Below, piece by piece: positions 36,430-44,381 of a stretch of 53,546 nt of DNA; within the stretch, counting starts at the first letter, position 1, and every line of letters starts with the position of its first letter. Source of the DNA: a virus; the IMG/VR virus record IMGVR_UViG_3300032164_000019, positions 1 to 53,546 of that record. One strand, given 5' to 3'. Both the position numbers and the translations under genes were made by a program. A model generated the notes under the pieces. It was not told the DNA's origin. It ran no database searches and saw only the letters and a list, made by a program, of their open reading frames with translations.

Positions 36430-37574
36430 TTTGTTATCCTTAATAATATTGTATCCTTATTAATTCTAGGAGAAATATTCTGTTCCTTTTGATTAATCTT
36501 ATCCATAACATGCCTTAATGCCACTTTACCGAGTCTCATAAATTCAGGAAGAGTGATATTCGGTTTTCTAACTCGCTTACATTTCGAGGTTAAAACATCA
36601 TAATCTAAAATCTTAGTTCCTCGAACACCAAATCCCTTACTATTCTTTGCATTAAAAACTCCAAGTTTTCTGTACTTAGTGTTAAATATCCAAAGTTGAC
36701 TTGCTCCCAAAATATTCACAGGATCAATACTTCTAACAGCAAGATTTGTACCTGGAATCTTATACTCGAATAACGGCTTCAATTTCTTGGTAACAATCTC
36801 AGGTTTAATCTTTCGCTTTTTCCTAACTATTTTCGGTTCTTCCCTAACAATAGCATCAATTCCGGAAAAAAGATTATCGAAAAATGATTTAAGGTGGATT
36901 ATTTGATATTTGGATAGAGTACTCATTGTTTCTATACTCTCTTCATCCCGTTCTTCAAATGCCGCATCAATATCATCCCGTTGTCGTTCATAGCGTCGAA
37001 GAATGTTGGTTGCCATTTCCTTAGTAATATCAAATTTATTACACAAATCGGCAAAACGTAAAGAAAATGGTGTATTATTTTCTACAAATGTATCCAGCTT
37101 TTCATCAATTAACGCCATAATTTTTCTGGCATTATCATTGTAATATGTCCGAACAATTTTAACACCAGGTTTTCTTCCACGTCGAGAAACTTTTTCTTGT
37201 GTTTCTGGAACTACCAACAAAAGTTCTTCCGCTCTTTTATAAACTTTATCAATATAAGATTGGTCTAAAAGTGCTCCACGTAGTAACATCCTACATAGAG
37301 CGCCATACGTTCTAAAATTTGAATCTGAAATTTTTTCCAATAAATCTAATTTATTTTGCGGATATTCTTGAGTACGCAAATACTCTAACATCCACTTCTT
37401 TTTATGTTTATCATCAGAACAAGCATTATACCAACTTAATGCTTGCCCGACTTTATTATCCGTATCCGCGGGATCTATTTCAAAAGACCATATTGGTTCT
37501 TGACCATAGCCCCGATGCATTATTCGAGTTCTTTTATGCTTGATTTCCGATTCAGTAAGTTTTCTTCTTGCCAT
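36426..37574 (-). CDS. Unknown basic protein (382 aa)
   Basis: The protein is rich in Lys and Arg, starting MARRKLTESEIKHKRTRIMH. A helical half (residues 40-230) includes KVSRRGRKPGVKIVRTYYND, which looks nucleic-acid-binding, and FADLCNKFDITKEMATNILR, which could be a helix-turn-helix. The second half is beta-rich (KKLKPLFEYKIPGTNLAVRS). A sigma70-like promoter lies upstream. Proteins of this length and layout occur in T4-like marine phages, but I cannot name a family. Confidence 0.65.
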   Translation of the reverse strand: MARRKLTESEIKHKRTRIMHRGYGQEPIWSFEIDPADTDNKVGQALSWYNACSDDKHKKKWMLEYLRTQEYPQNKLDLLEKISDSNFRTYGALCRMLLRGALLDQSYIDKVYKRAEELLLVVPETQEKVSRRGRKPGVKIVRTYYNDNARKIMALIDEKLDTFVENNTPFSLRFADLCNKFDITKEMATNILRRYERQRDDIDAAFEERDEESIETMSTLSKYQIIHLKSFFDNLFSGIDAIVREEPKIVRKKRKIKPEIVTKKLKPLFEYKIPGTNLAVRSIDPVNILGASQLWIFNTKYRKLGVFNAKNSKGFGVRGTKILDYDVLTSKCKRVRKPNITLPEFMRLGKVALRHVMDKINQKEQNISPRINKDTILLRITK

Positions 37575-37599
37575 AGGTTTTCAAGTTCTCTATCTCACA

Positions 37600-37627
37600 A
37601 TTATAGTATAGCATATTTTAGCATCAA
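37600..37627 (-). promoter_or_regulatory. Sigma70-like promoter (TTGATG-16-TATAAT)
   Basis: On the minus strand TTGATG (37627-37622) and TATAAT (37605-37600) are 16 bp apart in the divergent gap before the 382-aa gene. Weaker -35 than the others. Confidence 0.55.
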
Positions 37628-37679
37628 AAACAATTGATAAATATTGGTGATGTTAAAAATATGATTTGAGGATAATATT

Positions 37680-37952
37680 GTGCCAATTTATGACTATAGT
37701 TGTAAAGAATGTAAGAATACCTTTGAAGAACGTCATACGATGTCCGAACGAGAAGTACCATTTAATATACCCTGCCCGAACTGTGGTAAAATGGCTGTTG
37801 AACAAATAATGTGTAGTCCCGCTATCTGCGATCCCGTGTTGATTGGAGTTAAAAAAGCACCTGCTGACTTCCAAAAATACGTTCTGGGACGAATAGCCGC
37901 ATCCGTCCCAGGTAATAAGATCAAAGATAAAATTTTTGCTAGGGATATTTAA
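37680..37952 (+). CDS. FmdB-like zinc-ribbon protein (90 aa)
   Basis: The start is a GTG at 37680, eight bases after GAGG. The N-terminus PIYDYSCKECKNTFEERHTM with CPNCGK about 22 residues later is the FmdB-type zinc ribbon (four Cys). The C-terminus (DFQKYVLGRIAASVPGNKIK) is basic. It is one of few plus-strand genes in this half and runs head-to-head with the 382-aa gene; its end overlaps the next minus-strand gene by four bases. Function in phages is unknown, often proposed to be regulatory. Confidence 0.8.
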   Translation: MPIYDYSCKECKNTFEERHTMSEREVPFNIPCPNCGKMAVEQIMCSPAICDPVLIGVKKAPADFQKYVLGRIAASVPGNKIKDKIFARDI

Positions 37953-38188
37953 GAAGCTTTAACTGCGTCCTTACGCTTTAAAGCCAATTTAAATTTATAA
38001 TCCACTTTCTTTTTTGGTCCCTTGAATTGGGGAGATTGTGATTCTGTAAATTGGTGCTTCTTTGGTACTGTAAGTTGTGGTCCTTCCAGTCCTTCCTGTG
38101 CTTGTGGTACTACATCCTCAATTTTACAATAGGGGCATCTTTTATAACCAGTAACTTTATTACAATTACTACATACTCGCATTGGCAT
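37949..38188 (-). CDS. Zinc-ribbon protein (79 aa)
   Basis: MPMRVCSNCNKVTGYKRCPY C gives Cys pairs C6/C9 and C18/C21, a compact rubredoxin-like zinc knuckle. The rest is polar with a basic end (KKKVDYKFKLALKRKDAVKA). The second Met (residue 3) is an alternative start. It overlaps its upstream neighbour, another zinc-binding protein, by 20 bases. Confidence 0.65.
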   Translation of the reverse strand: MPMRVCSNCNKVTGYKRCPYCKIEDVVPQAQEGLEGPQLTVPKKHQFTESQSPQFKGPKKKVDYKFKLALKRKDAVKAS

Positions 38189-38447
38189 TTTCTTTATCCT
38201 CTATAATCACATTTTCTTCTTTAACCTCCTGCTTAAGAGGAGTGTCTTTAGGTTTCTCCTCTTTAGCAGGAGAAAATGCAAAATCGTACTTAATGAAAAA
38301 TGGTCCGGTAGTACTACTCAAAAATTCTGGAGGAACCGATACAACCTCAGTTTCTCCGTGACAAAATACCGTCCACGTCATAGTAGACCGATCAATAGTC
38401 ATCTTATCAACCGGTTTTTTGCATTTAAAACAAACTGGTAAATTCAT
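38169..38447 (-). CDS. Small zinc-binding protein (92 aa)
   Basis: MNLPVCFKCKKPVDKMTIDR then WTVFCHGETEVVSVPPEFL. C6/C9 with a later C-H pair could form a zinc site. The last 35 residues are acidic and disordered. It is flanked by a WYL_2-like gene and another zinc-ribbon gene. No defined family. Confidence 0.6.
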   Translation of the reverse strand: MNLPVCFKCKKPVDKMTIDRSTMTWTVFCHGETEVVSVPPEFLSSTTGPFFIKYDFAFSPAKEEKPKDTPLKQEVKEENVIIEDKENANASM

Positions 38448-38449
38448 AC

Positions 38450-38752
38450 TTAATGTCCTACACTTATTCCCGTTACCTCCAACGGTAAAGTTGGTTGTTC
38501 GTTACTAGTATGCAACACCAATGAAGCCGAAATAACATTATATTCGTAGAATGAACGCCATCCACCCTTATCAATATCATAAGCTGAGATAAGTCCTTCT
38601 GGTCTAGGAGTTCCATTACCATTAGGTTTATCTTCTTCCGGAATTAAATCTTCATTAAGAGTACAAACCATAACTCTTTCTTCACCATCCAACTTTGTAA
38701 ATCGAATGGTTACCTGACCAGCATGTAAAGCGTCCAACAGTTCACTTTTCAT
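38450..38752 (-). CDS. WYL_2 / DUF2693-like SH3-fold protein (100 aa)
   Basis: The ATG at 38752 is chosen because it overlaps the pseT stop in TAATG. The sequence MKSELLDALHAGQVTIRFTK, then LDGEERVMVCTLNEDLIPEE and KGGWRSFYEYNVIS, matches the short Sm/SH3-like barrel family (DUF2693, WYL_2) common in T4-like marine phages. The fold often binds nucleic acid or small ligands; phage function is unknown. Confidence 0.75.
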   Translation of the reverse strand: MKSELLDALHAGQVTIRFTKLDGEERVMVCTLNEDLIPEEDKPNGNGTPRPEGLISAYDIDKGGWRSFYEYNVISASLVLHTSNEQPTLPLEVTGISVGH

Positions 38753-39657
38753 TAGAATTCTTCTCCTGTTCCGCATCGAAACAAATTAACACCCAAAACT
38801 TCCCAACATTCTCTAATAACTTGAGGCCTATCATCAAACACCGCAAAAACGTTATATTTACCTAAAATGTGATTATCATAAAGCTCACGTTTAACAACCG
38901 AATCTCGCCGTTGATCCCCATTCTCTCTCATAAACAATTCATACATATTCGGTACTATACAACACTTATTCTGTAACCATCCCACCGTAGATTCTCTAGC
39001 ACTTTCTTTTCTACCCGAAAAGAAAAATAACTTCATATCCGGAGAAAAGGTGCCCATTAAAGTGGCTACAGTGGTTAATACATATTGACAAACATCATCA
39101 TTTTCCACATTATCCGAATACATGCTACGATCTTTAGCTATAGCTAAAGTACCATCCAAATCACAAATAATACAATAAGGTAATGTTGAATCTATAACAG
39201 GTTTTACATCATCCTTCTTCAAAAATTGCTTATACATCCCTAAGATAACCTTCGCACCTACAGGTTTTGTTCTATCTTTATCTCGATCTAAACACGTTCT
39301 TAAAGGTACGTCAGTAAAAGATTTAACCTCAAATTCATATTCACAGAAATCGGGACGATAATCTCTCGCCTCATTAAACAATTTAACCAATTCTTTAAAA
39401 CGATCTCCGTGTTTAGGATGTAAATTGGTATCATCGACGATGATATTATAACCTAATTCCATTAACCTAGCGATCATAGAATCTCGCATTTCTACGATAC
39501 ATTTCTCATTATCTTTAGACCACTTACCATAGTCAACCATCTTCCGCAATTCATCCTTATTAACACGTTTATAAGTAGGATCTTTTGCTATCATTTCTTT
39601 AGCCCACGTAGATTTTCCACTTGCAGGCAAACCGTAAGTCATTATAAGTTTCTTCAT
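38752..39657 (-). CDS. pseT: Polynucleotide 5'-kinase / 3'-phosphatase, PseT (301 aa)
   Basis: The N-terminal P-loop kinase has GLPASGKSTW (residues 9-18). The C-terminal HAD phosphatase has D166-L-D168-G-T in CIICDLDGTL and later SGRKES and VFDDRPQV motifs. Length equals T4 Pnkp (301 aa). It heals broken RNA ends (5'-OH and 2',3'-cyclic phosphate) for sealing by RNA ligase 1, encoded 1.6 kb away. A sigma70 promoter precedes it inside the end of the nuclease gene. Confidence 0.95.
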   Translation of the reverse strand: MKKLIMTYGLPASGKSTWAKEMIAKDPTYKRVNKDELRKMVDYGKWSKDNEKCIVEMRDSMIARLMELGYNIIVDDTNLHPKHGDRFKELVKLFNEARDYRPDFCEYEFEVKSFTDVPLRTCLDRDKDRTKPVGAKVILGMYKQFLKKDDVKPVIDSTLPYCIICDLDGTLAIAKDRSMYSDNVENDDVCQYVLTTVATLMGTFSPDMKLFFFSGRKESARESTVGWLQNKCCIVPNMYELFMRENGDQRRDSVVKRELYDNHILGKYNVFAVFDDRPQVIRECWEVLGVNLFRCGTGEEF

Positions 39658-39665
39658 ATGCTCTC

Positions 39666-39695
39666 ATTATAGCATCTTTTTATAGAACTTGTCAA
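39666..39695 (-). promoter_or_regulatory. Sigma70 promoter of pseT
   Basis: On the minus strand TTGACA (39695-39690) and TATAAT (39671-39666) are 18 bp apart, within the last codons of the preceding nuclease gene and just ahead of the pseT ATG (39657). The leader would be very short. Confidence 0.7.
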
Positions 39696-40335
39696 CTTCC
39701 TTTTTAAAATCTCTTATGTGGTTTCCGGGGTTATCTACAAAAACTTGAGTTGATAAATCCTGTTCGCCCGCGATTAATATAACAATTTGTTTTGGTAATA
39801 ACTCAGTCATTTCATGGTACATAAATGCATATGCGGATGTTTGCATAAAATAGCTTTTTATCCATTCCAATTTCTTAGATCTCTTTGAAGTTTTGAAATC
39901 TATAATGGATAATTTACCATCATATTCACCAATTACATCTACGCGGCCAGCTACTTTTAATGTATTAGAAAATAACGTGGTTTCCATCAAATGTATGTTA
40001 TCGATAAGTTCTAATTTAGGTCGCAAATTTTGAAACATTATCTTGACCATAGGAGGATATTCTTCGATATTATCCAATTTATCCGTTAACAAGTAACTTT
40101 CTATAAGGTTATGAAACTTAGTTCCTCTGTCTAAGGCATAATCTCCTTCTTTTTTAGCAGCAACTTCACCTACACGTTTAATCCACTTATCAATACCTTC
40201 TTTATTATAATCTTTTAGGACTGTGGTAACACTTGGAAATTTTTTACCATCCGGAGTTTCGTAAAAACGTCCGCATTCATTATAAATTTCTTTTAAAGTT
40301 GGTGTTTGTTGGGTACGTATAAAGGATTTAAGCAT
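39667..40335 (-). CDS. RecB/Cas4-like PD-(D/E)XK exonuclease (222 aa)
   Basis: The motifs SVTTVLKDYNKEGIDKWIKR, a G-x-x-x-H (RGTKFHNLIE) and GRVDVIGEYDGKLSIIDFKT (D...D-x-K, with Q later in SYFMQTSAYAFMYHE) are those of the RecB/Cas4-type nuclease family. Such exonucleases are frequent in marine T4-like phages and act in recombination or host DNA degradation. It overlaps the 65-aa gene upstream by about 43 bases. Confidence 0.85.
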   Translation of the reverse strand: MLKSFIRTQQTPTLKEIYNECGRFYETPDGKKFPSVTTVLKDYNKEGIDKWIKRVGEVAAKKEGDYALDRGTKFHNLIESYLLTDKLDNIEEYPPMVKIMFQNLRPKLELIDNIHLMETTLFSNTLKVAGRVDVIGEYDGKLSIIDFKTSKRSKKLEWIKSYFMQTSAYAFMYHEMTELLPKQIVILIAGEQDLSTQVFVDNPGNHIRDFKKEVDKFYKKML

Positions 40336-40490
40336 GAAAATAATTCGGCAGCTATATTATCAATAGTATCTCGTTTAAAATCTATTCCACAGGAACATGA
40401 CATTTCACCATTTTCACCAAAAAGCTCATGCGAATCACTATGAAAAAGCCATATTAATTTTCTTAATTCTAAATTTTCTGATATGTCCAT
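40293..40490 (-). CDS. Unknown small protein (65 aa)
   Basis: MDISENLELRKLIWLFHSDS, then HELFGENGEMSCSCGIDFKR. A single C-S-C and a His pair are present. It overlaps the start of the Cas4-like gene and follows the M15 peptidase gene closely. Coding status rests on frame, ATG and packing; function unknown. Confidence 0.5.
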   Translation of the reverse strand: MDISENLELRKLIWLFHSDSHELFGENGEMSCSCGIDFKRDTIDNIAAELFSCLNPLYVPNKHQL

Positions 40491-40492
40491 AC

Positions 40493-40810
40493 TTATGGCC
40501 TCTGATCAAACTCAACATGTATATGGGTTTCTTCCAACAACACGTCCCATTGATAACCTAATGAGGATCTTAATCCCGGTACAAACGTCTTGGATAACCA
40601 ATCCTTAGATACTCCGATAGGTGTGATAGGCAGCCTACAATCAAATGCCAAACCACTATAATGAAATGAATTTGGCATGTGGGTGCCATCTTTCACTGAA
40701 GTAACAGTTAGCTCATTGCTAGTCGATTTATAATATCCATCAACTATGAGCATCCCGATTACAGTTTCAGGACGCACATCATGTATATCTACTCCTAGTT
40801 TAATTTTCAT
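40493..40810 (-). CDS. M15-type peptidase, candidate endolysin (105 aa)
   Basis: The zinc-peptidase motifs are SFHYSGLAFDCRL (H50 and D57) and THIHVEFD (H98), the SxHxxGxAxD ... HxHxE pattern of the M15 / D-Ala-D-Ala carboxypeptidase-like family that includes phage L-alanoyl-D-glutamate endolysins. Length is short for an endolysin and no signal peptide is present, so a holin would be needed. A perfect 10-bp hairpin lies just before its ribosome site. If not lysis, it could be a virion-associated peptidase. Confidence 0.75.
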   Translation of the reverse strand: MKIKLGVDIHDVRPETVIGMLIVDGYYKSTSNELTVTSVKDGTHMPNSFHYSGLAFDCRLPITPIGVSKDWLSKTFVPGLRSSLGYQWDVLLEETHIHVEFDQRP

Positions 40811-40823
40811 CTTTATCCTTTAA

Positions 40824-40847
40824 AGGCGGGACTATAAAGTCCCGCCT
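40824..40847 (-). terminator. Perfect 10-bp GC hairpin before the M15 gene
   Basis: AGGCGGGACT pairs with AGTCCCGCCT around a 4-base loop. On the minus strand it is followed by TTTAAAGG rather than a full U-tract, so it may be a weak terminator after the 108-aa gene or a leader hairpin next to the AAGGAT ribosome site of the M15 gene. Confidence 0.55.
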
Positions 40848-40880
40848 ATCCCTATCACAAATCTTCAATATAACTCCAGT

Positions 40881-41204
40881 TTACGGTGTTGGTGGTACTA
40901 CCGGTTGTACTACTGAATTATCTAAAACTGTTAATGATGCTAAACTATTTCCAAGTTTAACGGTTAAAGCATCAAGTTTTGACTGCAATGTCGGATCAAT
41001 TTGCCCAGTTAATGCCGCAATTTCTGCCTTTAATGTCGCATAGTCGGCAGCAAGTTCCGGAACAATAACAGCAATAGCATCCACTTTTGCTTGTAAGTCT
41101 GCTAAATTAACCCCCATGTCGTTGATCTCCTTTTTTAAAATATTAATAATATCGGGTAAGCTCAACCAAAAATTCAATCCTGTTGGTATTGCAGGTTTAC
41201 TCAT
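40881..41204 (-). CDS. Coiled-coil protein of unknown function (107 aa)
   Basis: The ATG at 41204 (MSKPAIPTGLNFWLSLPDII) follows a strong AGGTAGG site. Residues about 30-90 are a long Ala/Leu-rich helix (LADLQAKVDAIAVIVPELAA, LKAEIAALTGQIDPTLQSKL) ending in a Pro-rich tail (VVQPVVPPTP). No transmembrane span is visible. It precedes the candidate endolysin, so a lysis-accessory or virion role is possible. Confidence 0.55.
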   Translation of the reverse strand: MSKPAIPTGLNFWLSLPDIINILKKEINDMGVNLADLQAKVDAIAVIVPELAADYATLKAEIAALTGQIDPTLQSKLDALTVKLGNSLASLTVLDNSVVQPVVPPTP

Positions 41205-41224
41205 AAACACCTACCTATAAGTAT

Positions 41225-42310
41225 TTATGTTAAAACGTCTTCCAATTTTTCTGTAGCTATTCTATAGAATCCTTCACGAATAGATTTAACTAGACCTTTT
41301 CTCATTGAAAATAGAACACCGGAAAATCTTACATGCTTAACCTTAAAAGCAAAATCCTTTTGCAATTCAATAGAAGAATATTGGTTATAAAACTCCTCAT
41401 ACTCAGCAACTAAAATATCAATATTCCGTTCTAATTCTCTCATTTCCTCCAAATACTCCGGAAAATAAGATAATAACTCAGATTTTTCACCAAGCTTAAT
41501 CAAATCAATCATACGTCTGGTAGAAAAACCATCTTTCATATGATGAATCAAAACATATTTAGGACACTTAACCTTTATACGATTAAACTTATCATCCACT
41601 ATTACAAATCCCTCTTGCTGTAGAGGATTTAATTTGGAGGCCGCTAAAATAACATTAGATAAATTTCTAACAGAATAAGACCTAACAAAAAGGAATTCAT
41701 CAAAAATACATTTATCTAAATTTAATTCCTGAAAATTATTATTATTTCTTACTCCTATTAATACCAGAGAATTATCTTTTTGTTCCACGACCACACGGTT
41801 AAATGGAGACATAAGCTCAAACATATAGGTACAACATGGGATTAATTTACCGGAACTATATGTTAAATCCATAAAAGTTTTCCAAAATAATTCGGCAAAT
41901 GTAAAATCGTAATTACCAACATTCCCGCAAGCATTAGGAGAATTACGAGTAGCAACTTGCCACTTATCAGCATAAAAATAAACGATCATTAAAGATCCAT
42001 CAAACTTTTCTTGAATCCTAGCTGTACTCCAATCAATTTCATAATTGAAATTTTCACCAGCATTACAAAATCTATTAAATGGATATGCAACTACTTCCCA
42101 ATTTTTGTTGGAATTAAGGATAATACCACGACACTCCATAACTATAGGATGGTTTTTATGGTTTGAAGATTCAATCATATCATAATTAAATTGATATAAT
42201 TCAGGATAATCCGGATGTTTCTTAGCATATACACCAAGTTCTTCTAAATCTTTTAGAGCATCTTCTATAGGTTTACTCCGAAGAAAATATTGTATATTTA
42301 GGTTATTCAT
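41225..42310 (-). CDS. rnlA: RNA ligase 1, T4 RnlA type (361 aa)
   Basis: The ATG at 42310 (MNNLNIQYFLRSKPIEDALK) is chosen over a TTG four codons upstream. The nucleotidyl-transferase motif I is EKFDGSL with the adenylated Lys at about 102 (T4 Rnl1: K99). ECRGIIL and WEVVAYPFNRFCNAGE upstream and TYMFELMSPFNRVVV, EGFVIVDD and IKVKCPKY downstream are motifs of the family. It seals tRNA halves after PseT processing. The stop and neighbours leave little space, as in an operon with the 129-aa gene. Confidence 0.93.
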   Translation of the reverse strand: MNNLNIQYFLRSKPIEDALKDLEELGVYAKKHPDYPELYQFNYDMIESSNHKNHPIVMECRGIILNSNKNWEVVAYPFNRFCNAGENFNYEIDWSTARIQEKFDGSLMIVYFYADKWQVATRNSPNACGNVGNYDFTFAELFWKTFMDLTYSSGKLIPCCTYMFELMSPFNRVVVEQKDNSLVLIGVRNNNNFQELNLDKCIFDEFLFVRSYSVRNLSNVILAASKLNPLQQEGFVIVDDKFNRIKVKCPKYVLIHHMKDGFSTRRMIDLIKLGEKSELLSYFPEYLEEMRELERNIDILVAEYEEFYNQYSSIELQKDFAFKVKHVRFSGVLFSMRKGLVKSIREGFYRIATEKLEDVLT

Positions 42311-42314
42311 AATA

Positions 42315-42704
42315 TTATCCAAATTTTGCTTTCAGGCGAATATATTCTTCTTTATCGTGTTCTTCTCTTCGCCTAATATGTTCAAGGCTTTCTTGATTCT
42401 CTCGTTTTTGTTTTTCAATTTCCTTTTTAAGCCTGTCACGTTCGACTTTTTCAATAGTAAAACGCCGCAAATCACCATCTTCTGTATTTAATTGTTCCAA
42501 CGTAACAATAACTTGTTTATATTCGATTTCTTGGTACAAACAACAAGTACCGTTAACCATCGAATCACCATTGTTACTTATGTCTACTTCATCGATATCC
42601 CAACTATAACTACTATAAATCACATCCATTATAATTTTCCCTTTAAATTTAATGGTATCTAGGATATCTCTAGTTTTCAATACATCTTCGAGTGTTATGT
42701 TCAT
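42315..42704 (-). CDS. Unknown protein with charged C-terminal coil (129 aa)
   Basis: MNITLEDVLKTRDILDTIKF, then a beta-like middle (YSSYSWDIDEVDISNNGDSM) and a long charged helix (VERDRLKKEIEKQKRENQES). A sigma70-type promoter lies directly upstream. It immediately precedes RNA ligase 1 and is probably co-transcribed with it. No family is recognised. Confidence 0.6.
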   Translation of the reverse strand: MNITLEDVLKTRDILDTIKFKGKIIMDVIYSSYSWDIDEVDISNNGDSMVNGTCCLYQEIEYKQVIVTLEQLNTEDGDLRRFTIEKVERDRLKKEIEKQKRENQESLEHIRRREEHDKEEYIRLKAKFG

Positions 42705-42710
42705 AATTCT

Positions 42711-42739
42711 ATTATATCATTTTCCCGAAAGATATTCAA
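42711..42739 (-). promoter_or_regulatory. Sigma70 promoter (TTGAAT-17-TATAAT) ahead of the 129-aa gene and rnlA
   Basis: On the minus strand TTGAAT (42739-42734) and TATAAT (42716-42711) are 17 bp apart. It overlaps the end of the 57-aa ORF. Transcription would cover the 129-aa gene and RNA ligase 1. Confidence 0.7.
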
Positions 42740-42890
42740 GTATTTTTATTCTTGTTATTAAGTCCAATTTCTTTAAAGTATCATTAGCTTCTTCGGAAGA
42801 TAAATGTGGTAAATTTCCTCTATCTCTAACATGATTCCATCTAGATACTTCATCTTCATTTAATTCTCTGGGTAATATTTCCGTAACCAT
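42717..42890 (-). CDS. Unknown small protein (57 aa)
   Basis: The ATG at 42890 lies inside the end of the glycosyltransferase gene, overlapping it by about 31 bases in another frame. It reads MVTEILPRELNEDEVSRWNH then VRDRGNLPHLSSEEANDTLK and KLDLITRIKILEYLSGK. The charged helical composition and clean fill of the gap suggest it is real. Function unknown. Confidence 0.6.
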   Translation of the reverse strand: MVTEILPRELNEDEVSRWNHVRDRGNLPHLSSEEANDTLKKLDLITRIKILEYLSGK

Positions 42891-44059
42891 TCTAAATTTG
42901 TCCTATTGGGATTTATGTTATACCATCCTTTGTCCCAAAGGCCGTACAACATTTCAAAATATTCCTGATACATTAATTTAACCCGATCAATACTATAATT
43001 ATTAACAGCCCATTCTCGAATTTTTGTTGTATCCAATTTGTGGACATTTTTAGCTGCCCACACATATTGCTCCAAAGTTCTACAACGATATCCAGTTACA
43101 CCATGAATTACTGTTTCAGGAAATACTCCATGATCGGTGCTAATAACAGGAGTTCCACACATTTGAGCTTCCACATTAACACCACCAAAAGGTTCTAGAT
43201 AATCTGTAGGAACCAATACCGCCCGAGCTTCGCCCATCATTTTAGCTCTAGCAGGAACATCCAAAAGTCCAACATGATAAATATTTTTTCCTGTGAATGT
43301 TAATCCTTCTTCGGATTTAATATAACCATCACCTTGTTCTTTACATCCCTGGCCAGCTAGAAATAATTTCATCCCACTATAATTGGAAATATCAACTGCG
43401 GCCTGAATCCCCTTACGTTTAATTAATCTACCAATATAAAGCAAATAATTCTTTTTATTCTCTTTAGGTGTCATCGGAAAATCTAATGGATCAAAATAAT
43501 TAGGAATCACGGCATCATAATATCTACCGTCAATGATCTTAGCCATACCGTAAACATTATGCATCCAAGCGTATGATTCGAATACACAAAACCTTGAAAA
43601 TATTCCCGGATATCCTACTCCATATTCAACAACATGGACATCATGCTTCATATTGTTCTTTGAAGTAAATTCCTGTACTTGATCTGCTATTGGTTTATGA
43701 CATGTTCCACCTATCAAACATAAGAAATCTTTTGCCTGTTTACGTTTATTGATAGCGGCCGCTGCACTATTATTACTAGCAACCCAATAAGGTAAATTTG
43801 GATCCCAGTCAATTTTAAATCCTTTTGTTCTCCAATCAGTATCATTAATTAATTCGATTTGTTCATCCCGGCTAATAACGGTAATATGTTCATCACAATC
43901 CACAATACTACCATTTGTTCCGTAATGAAAAACAGTATGACCCAAACTCTTCATCATCTTACAGAAATTTAAAACTTTCTGGGTGTAAGCACAAGCGCAA
44001 AATTCTTTTGAAGTTACGGTGTGTGGTAAAGCTACTACATGAAATCTAAAGTTTTGCAT
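42860..44059 (-). CDS. GT4-family glycosyltransferase (399 aa)
   Basis: The GT-B fold is recognisable: an N-terminal sugar-acceptor half, then NYLLYIGRLIKRKGIQAAVD (start of the nucleotide-sugar domain), and the C-terminal motif with EPFGGVNVEAQMCGTPVIST, the E-x7-E signature of family 4. Phage enzymes of this type can modify phage DNA, virion proteins or host surface polysaccharide; the target cannot be told. It overlaps the 109-aa gene upstream by 14 bases. Confidence 0.87.
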   Translation of the reverse strand: MQNFRFHVVALPHTVTSKEFCACAYTQKVLNFCKMMKSLGHTVFHYGTNGSIVDCDEHITVISRDEQIELINDTDWRTKGFKIDWDPNLPYWVASNNSAAAAINKRKQAKDFLCLIGGTCHKPIADQVQEFTSKNNMKHDVHVVEYGVGYPGIFSRFCVFESYAWMHNVYGMAKIIDGRYYDAVIPNYFDPLDFPMTPKENKKNYLLYIGRLIKRKGIQAAVDISNYSGMKLFLAGQGCKEQGDGYIKSEEGLTFTGKNIYHVGLLDVPARAKMMGEARAVLVPTDYLEPFGGVNVEAQMCGTPVISTDHGVFPETVIHGVTGYRCRTLEQYVWAAKNVHKLDTTKIREWAVNNYSIDRVKLMYQEYFEMLYGLWDKGWYNINPNRTNLEWLRKYYPEN

Positions 44060-44375
44060 AATTACTATTTTGGAATCTTTCTTCTATTATTAAATTTTCT
44101 TCAGGATTCAAATACTCAACTTCCCAATTTCTTTGTTGTACTAATAGGTGGCCAGAATGAATAAGAGGAAAAATAAGATCTTTACTAAATGTTTCACCAG
44201 AAGAACAAAAATTATCTCGGACAATTATTAATCTTTCGTCTATTATGTGGATCGGTGTGGACGGAACTACAACATATCTAACGTACTTAGCATAATATTC
44301 AAAATCGGTCTTGGTATCTCGCACTTTGAACCATCGGTTTGGTTCTAATTCAGATCTATAAATATGAATAGACAT
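44046..44375 (-). CDS. Unknown protein (109 aa)
   Basis: MSIHIYRSELEPNRWFKVRD then YYAKYVRYVVVPSTPIHIID suggest a small beta-rich domain. It starts the glycosyltransferase operon, with a sigma70 promoter upstream that lies across the start of the divergent malectin-like gene. No family recognised. Confidence 0.55.
   Translation of the reverse strand: MSIHIYRSELEPNRWFKVRDTKTDFEYYAKYVRYVVVPSTPIHIIDERLIIVRDNFCSSGETFSKDLIFPLIHSGHLLVQQRNWEVEYLNPEENLIIEERFQNSNYAKL
44357..44364 (+). promoter_or_regulatory. Late promoter box (TATAAATA) for the malectin-like gene
   Basis: CTATAAATA on the plus strand ends 28 bases before the ATG at 44393, giving a leader of roughly 20 bases. It lies inside the 109-aa gene on the opposite strand. 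Confidence 0.5.
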
Positions 44376-44381
44376 ACTTAT

